From Burkholderiaceae bacterium (GTDB lineage: Bacteria; Pseudomonadota; Gammaproteobacteria; Burkholderiales; Burkholderiaceae): 18,112 nucleotides of DNA. The translations under genes were made by a program, and so were the position numbers. Under the pieces are notes generated by a model. The model ran no database searches. It was not told the DNA's origin and worked only from the letters and a program-made list of their open reading frames with translations. The stretch is taken from contig JALREG010000122.1 in NCBI GenBank assembly GCA_023253905.1, positions 1 to 18,112 on the forward strand. Reading direction: 5' to 3'. Below, one piece after another: positions 14,695 through 18,112 of the stretch (the stretch's first letter is position 1; the number at the start of each line of letters is the position of its first letter).

Positions 14695-15737
14695 GTACAG
14701 CTCATTTTCCGTCTGGCTTTGCCGACGTTGCCGCGCTCGAAGACACGATGACCGCGCCCTCGCAGGCGCTGATCAGCGAGCTGCGTACGATCGATGGCGA
14801 TCTGATCGTGCTGGGCGTGGGCGGCAAGATGGGTCCCACGCTTGCCCGTATGGCCAAGCGCGCAGCGCCCCATAAGCGTGTGCTGGGTGTGGCCCGCTTC
14901 AGCGACCCGGCGATTGCCACCCAATTACGCGAGGCCGGCGTCGAGCCCATCAGCTGCGACCTGCTGAATCGCGAGGCCATTGCCAGACTCCCCAACCACC
15001 GGGATGGCGTGACCAACGTGATCTTCATGGCCGGACACAAATTCGGCGCAAGCGGTAATCCTGCCTTCACCTGGGCAATGAATGTCGCGGTGCCATGGAT
15101 GGTCGCCGAGCATTACAGAGAATGCCGTATCGTTGCCTTTTCCACCGCCTGCGTCTATCCATTCTTCCCCACCGACGGGCCTGGCGCCACCGAAGCCGAG
15201 CCCGCCATCCCGCCACCCGGCGACTACGCGGCCTCGTGCGTAGGCCGCGAACGAATGTTTGAGCATGCTTCACAACGCTGGGGCACACCCGGACGGCTGG
15301 TGCGCCTGTCCTACGCGATCGATATGCGCTACGGCGTCCTACGCGATGTCGCCGATGCCGTGCTCAACCGTCGCCCGATTGATCTCACCATGGGTTGGGC
15401 CGACGTGATCTGGCAAGGCGATGCCAACGAACAGGCGCTCCGTCTGCTGGGGCACTGCACAAGCCCCGCCTCCCCCATCAATATCACGGGGCCGGCGCAC
15501 ACCTCCATTCGCTGGCTGGCAAGCGAATTCGGAAAGCGCCTGGGCCGCGAACCGATTCTGACCGGCGCCGAAGCGCCCACCGCCTGGCTGGTCGACACCT
15601 CGGCCTCACAGCAGTTGTTCGGGCTGCCCAGCGTTCCGCTTTCCACGCTGATCGACTGGGTGACCGACTGGGTGACGCGAGGCGGCGAAAGCCTGGGCAA
15701 GCCCACGCATTTCGAGGCGCGCGACGGTCGCTACTGA
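14691..15737 (+). CDS. NAD-dependent epimerase/dehydratase-fold protein with altered catalytic motif
   Basis: The protein has 348 residues. The fold is that of extended short-chain dehydrogenases acting on sugars or nucleotide sugars. The dinucleotide motif LIVLGVGGKMGPTLARM (38-54) deviates from GxxGxxG but keeps three glycines. FMAGHKFG (112-119) and FSTACVYP (150-157) match the family's central strands, with Ser/Thr at 151-152. The catalytic YxxxK reads Tyr179-Ala-Ala-Ser-Cys183 (GDYAASCVGRERMF): the lysine is absent. The remaining SASQQLFGLP at the C-terminus is the usual substrate-domain helix. The start ATG overlaps the MetE-like gene stop by ATGA, so the two are coupled. It may be an isomerase-like or binding member rather than a classic dehydrogenase. 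Confidence 0.87.
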   Translation: MSTAHFPSGFADVAALEDTMTAPSQALISELRTIDGDLIVLGVGGKMGPTLARMAKRAAPHKRVLGVARFSDPAIATQLREAGVEPISCDLLNREAIARLPNHRDGVTNVIFMAGHKFGASGNPAFTWAMNVAVPWMVAEHYRECRIVAFSTACVYPFFPTDGPGATEAEPAIPPPGDYAASCVGRERMFEHASQRWGTPGRLVRLSYAIDMRYGVLRDVADAVLNRRPIDLTMGWADVIWQGDANEQALRLLGHCTSPASPINITGPAHTSIRWLASEFGKRLGREPILTGAEAPTAWLVDTSASQQLFGLPSVPLSTLIDWVTDWVTRGGESLGKPTHFEARDGRY

Positions 15738-15764
15738 CCCGCCGCTACCGACGCCAAGGCCGCG

Positions 15765-16691
15765 ATGCCAAACCAGGCTGCCACGCTGATCGAGCCCACA
15801 CTGGCGGATCTTGACGGTCTGCTCGCACTCTCGGCGGCTGCGCACTGGAACCAGACCCGCGATGACTGGACCTGGATGCTCGCAAATGGGCGAACGCGGG
15901 CGCTCCGCGAGCTCAACACGTTGGTCGCCTCGACACTGGTGCTTCCCTGGCCTGCGATCGCCGCACAGTCGTCTCAACCCGCGCATCCGCCGGCAGCCTC
16001 ACTCGCCTGGATCAGCATGGTACTGGTGCTCCCGCAACATCGCGGCAAGGGCCACGCGACGCGCCTCCTCGAAGAGAGCCTCGCGTGGCTGCACGAACCC
16101 GGACAGCGGCACCTGCTGGCCGTGTTGGATGCCACACCCGCCGGTCGCCCGGTGTACTTGAAACTGGGATTTGCAGACCAATGGGGATTCACGCGCTGGG
16201 AGCACCGCACGCACCGACGCATGCCTGCGGACAGGCCCAGCTCAAACGACCGCCCGCGCCTGGGCAGCGCGGCCGATCAAGCCCCAGCTCTGCATGAACT
16301 CGACCGAATAGCCTTTGGTGCCGACCGGAGCACGCTGCTGGATGATCTGATGCGGCGCGCACCTTCGCTCGCCCTGATCGCCCGCAGTGGCGACCTGGCT
16401 CACGGCTTCATCCTGGCAAGACCCGGACGCGTTGCCACGCAACTGGGGCCGCTGGTGGCTCGCGATTTCCCCACCGCGATTGAGCTGGCGGAGGAGGCGC
16501 TGTCACGGATCGACGGCGCAGTGTTCATTGATGTTCCCGACTCGCAGCGCGAGTTTGGTCACTGGCTCGCCTCAAAGGGTTTCGTCCCGCAGCGCCCATT
16601 CACGCGAATGGCACTGAGGCCCCCTGACCATCAGGCCCTGCCAGGAACACCGATCACACCCTTTGCGGTGGCGGGACCGGAACTGGGATGA
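15765..16691 (+). CDS. Two-domain GNAT family N-acetyltransferase
   Basis: The protein has 308 residues. The N-terminal half (about 1-145) is a GNAT acetyl-CoA-dependent transferase domain: VLPQHRGKGHATRLLEESL around 88-105 is the acetyl-CoA-binding motif A, and VYLKLGFADQWGF near 130-142 is motif B. The C-terminal half (about 175-290) has a second GNAT-like unit of the Acetyltransf_18/YitH type: FGADRSTLLDDL, then GFILARPG, then QLGPLVARDFPTA and VFIDVP. The ATG at 15765 lies 28 bases after the previous stop, with AAGG nearby. It ends the plus-strand operon begun by the MetE-like gene and converges with the NMT1-type gene. The acceptor substrate is not identifiable from sequence. Confidence 0.85.
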   Translation: MPNQAATLIEPTLADLDGLLALSAAAHWNQTRDDWTWMLANGRTRALRELNTLVASTLVLPWPAIAAQSSQPAHPPAASLAWISMVLVLPQHRGKGHATRLLEESLAWLHEPGQRHLLAVLDATPAGRPVYLKLGFADQWGFTRWEHRTHRRMPADRPSSNDRPRLGSAADQAPALHELDRIAFGADRSTLLDDLMRRAPSLALIARSGDLAHGFILARPGRVATQLGPLVARDFPTAIELAEEALSRIDGAVFIDVPDSQREFGHWLASKGFVPQRPFTRMALRPPDHQALPGTPITPFAVAGPELG

Positions 16692-16694
16692 CGG

Positions 16695-16714
16695 GGCGCG
16701 CGCGCGTGCGCGCC
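16695..16714. terminator. GC hairpin between convergent genes
   Basis: Arms GGCGCGC (16695-16701) and GCGCGCC (16708-16714) pair exactly over a 6-base loop, three bases after the GNAT stop codon. The stretch is alternating purine-pyrimidine. No T run follows on either strand, so this may be a weak or Rho-assisted terminator for the converging genes rather than a classic one. Confidence 0.35.
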
Positions 16715-16736
16715 TCACGTCAGCCCGCCCGCGGTG

Positions 16737-17735
16737 CTATTTGGTCATACGGACCGAACGATCGAGAAACTCGTTGGTGTAGGCGCTTTTCACGTCAAAC
16801 GGCTTTTCGATGCCGATGTAATCGCGCACCAGCGCGTAGTCATCCTGCATACGCTTATCTTCATGCACCCCTAGCGCCATCTCACGCGAGAATTTGTCGC
16901 TCATCAGCACTTCGACCAGCGACCAGTTCACCAGTTCGTTATCGAACTTGAGCGCGCCGTTGGCATCGATCAGGGCCTGCACGCAGGGCTTGGGCTCCGC
17001 CACGCACGCGGCAAAGGCACGCTGGGTTACCTTGACGAACTTGTCGATGGCCGCACGGTTCTTTTGCAGGAACTGCGGATTGACGATGATGGAATTGCCG
17101 TAGGGGTTGAGACCCGCATCACGCCAGGCAAGAAAACCCATATCAGCCCCGAGTTCGGCCTGAAAGACGTGGTGGAGGTTGTAGAACGACGTGGTGGCAT
17201 CAATCGACTTGGCCTTGAGCGCAGATAGCTTGGCGTTAGCGTCAATATTCACCCAGGTGACCGATTTCGGGTCCATGCCGTTCGCTTTGGCAAGGGCGGG
17301 CCACATGATGCGCGCGCCGTCTGCAGCAGGGTTGCCGATGCGCTTGCCGGCGAGGTCTTTCACCGATTTGATGCCCGAACTCTTCAACCAGTAGAGGCCC
17401 TGTGGCGAATTGGCATAGACGTTGAACACCGCAACCGTCTGGGCGCCTTTGCCTGCAGCCACCAGCACGCCTGCCATATCAGCCAACCCGACCGGATTCG
17501 CGCCCGCGCCCACCTTTTGCGTGGACAGCGCGGATCCGCGTCCCGGCTCAAGGTTCACATCCAGGCCCTCTTTTGCATACCAGCCAAGCTTCTTCGCGTA
17601 GTAGTAGGGGGCATGATCGCCACCGGGTACCCAATTCAATACGAAATCAATCTTGGTCTGTGAAAAAGCGGAACCTGCGGCAAGCGCCGCGGCAACCACC
17701 ACCGCCGCGCGGGTTGCGGCAAGGCGTTGAATCAT
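16737..17735 (-). CDS. NMT1/THI5-family ABC transporter substrate-binding protein
   Basis: The protein has 332 residues with a clear signal peptide: RLAATRAAVVVAAALAAGSA, with likely cleavage after FS at about residue 25. It is a periplasmic binding protein of the NMT1/THI5/SsuA type, which bind thiamine precursors, alkylsulfonates, nitrate or other small ligands. The family opening DFVLNWVPGGDHAPYYYAKKLGWY and KVGAGANPVGLADMAGVLVAA are characteristic. ATG 17735 has AGGGAG correctly placed. No ATPase or permease gene for it lies within the window, so either they are left out beyond the right edge or it uses a distant partner. It converges with the GNAT gene and is divergent from a DapA-like gene, with a 128-base spacer. 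The ligand is unknown. Confidence 0.9.
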   Translation of the reverse strand: MIQRLAATRAAVVVAAALAAGSAFSQTKIDFVLNWVPGGDHAPYYYAKKLGWYAKEGLDVNLEPGRGSALSTQKVGAGANPVGLADMAGVLVAAGKGAQTVAVFNVYANSPQGLYWLKSSGIKSVKDLAGKRIGNPAADGARIMWPALAKANGMDPKSVTWVNIDANAKLSALKAKSIDATTSFYNLHHVFQAELGADMGFLAWRDAGLNPYGNSIIVNPQFLQKNRAAIDKFVKVTQRAFAACVAEPKPCVQALIDANGALKFDNELVNWSLVEVLMSDKFSREMALGVHEDKRMQDDYALVRDYIGIEKPFDVKSAYTNEFLDRSVRMTK

Positions 17736-17863
17736 GGTGAGTCTCCCTGTTGTGTTGACACGTATCGGCTCGTGCTGGCCATCTCATCTCATCATAGAAC
17801 ATTGACGCCTGTCCGGCCATCGATCAAGATCCCCGCCGTCTCGTCTGAAAGCCGCCCACCGCC
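17736..17863. promoter_or_regulatory. Divergent intergenic region of SBP and DapA-like genes
   Basis: The region between the NMT1-type gene and the DapA-like gene should contain promoters for both. A TTGACA is present at 17755-17760 on the plus strand, but no matching -10 is found at the correct distance. TATGAT occurs on the minus strand (17792-17797 on plus coordinates) without a good -35. A tandem ATCTC repeat lies at 17781-17790. No clear operator was seen. Confidence 0.3.
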
Positions 17864-18112
17864 GTGCACCGATCCCAGCTTCCTGCCGCCATTGCCAAAT
17901 TGCTTGCCGAGGGCACAGTGATTCCCGCCCACCCGCTCGCGCTGACCGCTGAGCGCACGCTCGACCGCACGCGGCAGCGCGCCCTCACCCGCTACTACGT
18001 CGAGGCCGGCGCCGGAGGGCTGGCGGTCGGCGTGCATGCCACGCAGTTCGCGATCCGCGAACAGGGCCTCTACGCGCCCGTGCTCGAACTCGCGGCGCTC
18101 ACCGCAAGGCGG
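17864..18112 (+). CDS. DapA-like (dihydrodipicolinate synthase family) protein, N-terminal part
   Basis: This gene runs off the right edge; 83 codons are visible. The peptide contains VIPAHPLALTAERTLDRTR, then RALTRYYVEAGAGGLAVGVH and TQFAIREQGLYAPVLELA. The GAGGLAVGVHATQF stretch matches the second barrel strand of DHDPS/NAL-family proteins, where DapA has the G-T-T/S motif. The catalytic lysine lies beyond the window. The start is GTG 17864, since TGA at 17846-17848 closes the frame upstream and no ATG is available; GAAAG upstream is a weak ribosome binding site. It is divergent from the NMT1-type gene. It is a second DapA-relative in this region beside DUF993; its substrate is not known. 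Confidence 0.85.
   Translation, partial: MHRSQLPAAIAKLLAEGTVIPAHPLALTAERTLDRTRQRALTRYYVEAGAGGLAVGVHATQFAIREQGLYAPVLELAALTARR

Noticed and set aside
16695..16714. Alternating GC stretch as a Z-DNA-forming or functional regulatory site.
   Set aside because: It is only about 18 bases between two convergent gene ends and is better explained as a hairpin or chance in GC-rich DNA. It is listed only as a weak terminator.

Overview
The window looks like a chromosomal catabolic region from a GC-rich Gram-negative bacterium, most likely a betaproteobacterium of the Burkholderiales. This placement is inferred from gene style (a TRAP transporter beside an IclR regulator, a lone periplasmic binding protein, FAH-type hydrolase, MhpA-like monooxygenase) and from GC-rich coding, not from a marker gene. 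No rRNA, tRNA, CRISPR array, insertion sequence or phage gene was seen. Coding density is very high and no gene-free stretch exceeds 300 bases.

Region 1 (1-7435) looks like an aromatic- or carboxylate-degradation module. It starts with the tail of a carboxymuconolactone-decarboxylase-like gene and an intrinsic-type terminator. Next, on the minus strand, come an FAH-family hydrolase and a complete tripartite TRAP transporter (dctM, dctQ, dctP). Divergently, on the plus strand, an IclR regulator, an FAD-dependent MhpA-like hydroxylase and a phytanoyl-CoA-dioxygenase-like Fe(II) oxygenase form a tight operon. The divergent intergenic region carries two inverted repeats that overlap a good TTGACA promoter element, which suggests that the IclR protein controls import.

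Region 2 (7432-13433, minus strand) is a six-gene operon with 4-base overlaps or very short gaps. In transcription order it reads: Gfo/Idh/MocA dehydrogenase, DUF993 (DapA-like) protein, sugar-phosphate isomerase/epimerase-type TIM barrel, OtnK acid-sugar kinase, OtnC aldolase-type decarboxylase, and OtnI/hydroxypyruvate-isomerase-like protein. OtnI, OtnK and OtnC are the last three steps of known tetronate degradation to dihydroxyacetone phosphate. The usual first enzyme, the OtnD dehydrogenase, is absent, and the three upstream genes may replace it. I infer a pathway in which a larger sugar or cyclitol derivative is oxidised, rearranged and cleaved to a tetronate-level intermediate.

Region 3 (13690-16691, plus strand, divergent from region 2) encodes a short MetE-like zinc protein, an epimerase/dehydratase-fold protein whose catalytic YxxxK lysine is replaced by cysteine, and a two-domain GNAT acetyltransferase. 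Region 4 (16737-18112) has a lone NMT1/THI5-type periplasmic binding protein on the minus strand and, divergently, the start of a second DapA-like gene that runs off the window.

The most interesting part is the combined region 2 and 3 gene set. By inspection it is a candidate for an uncharacterised sugar-acid pathway with an attached carbon-sulfur or methyl-transfer step.
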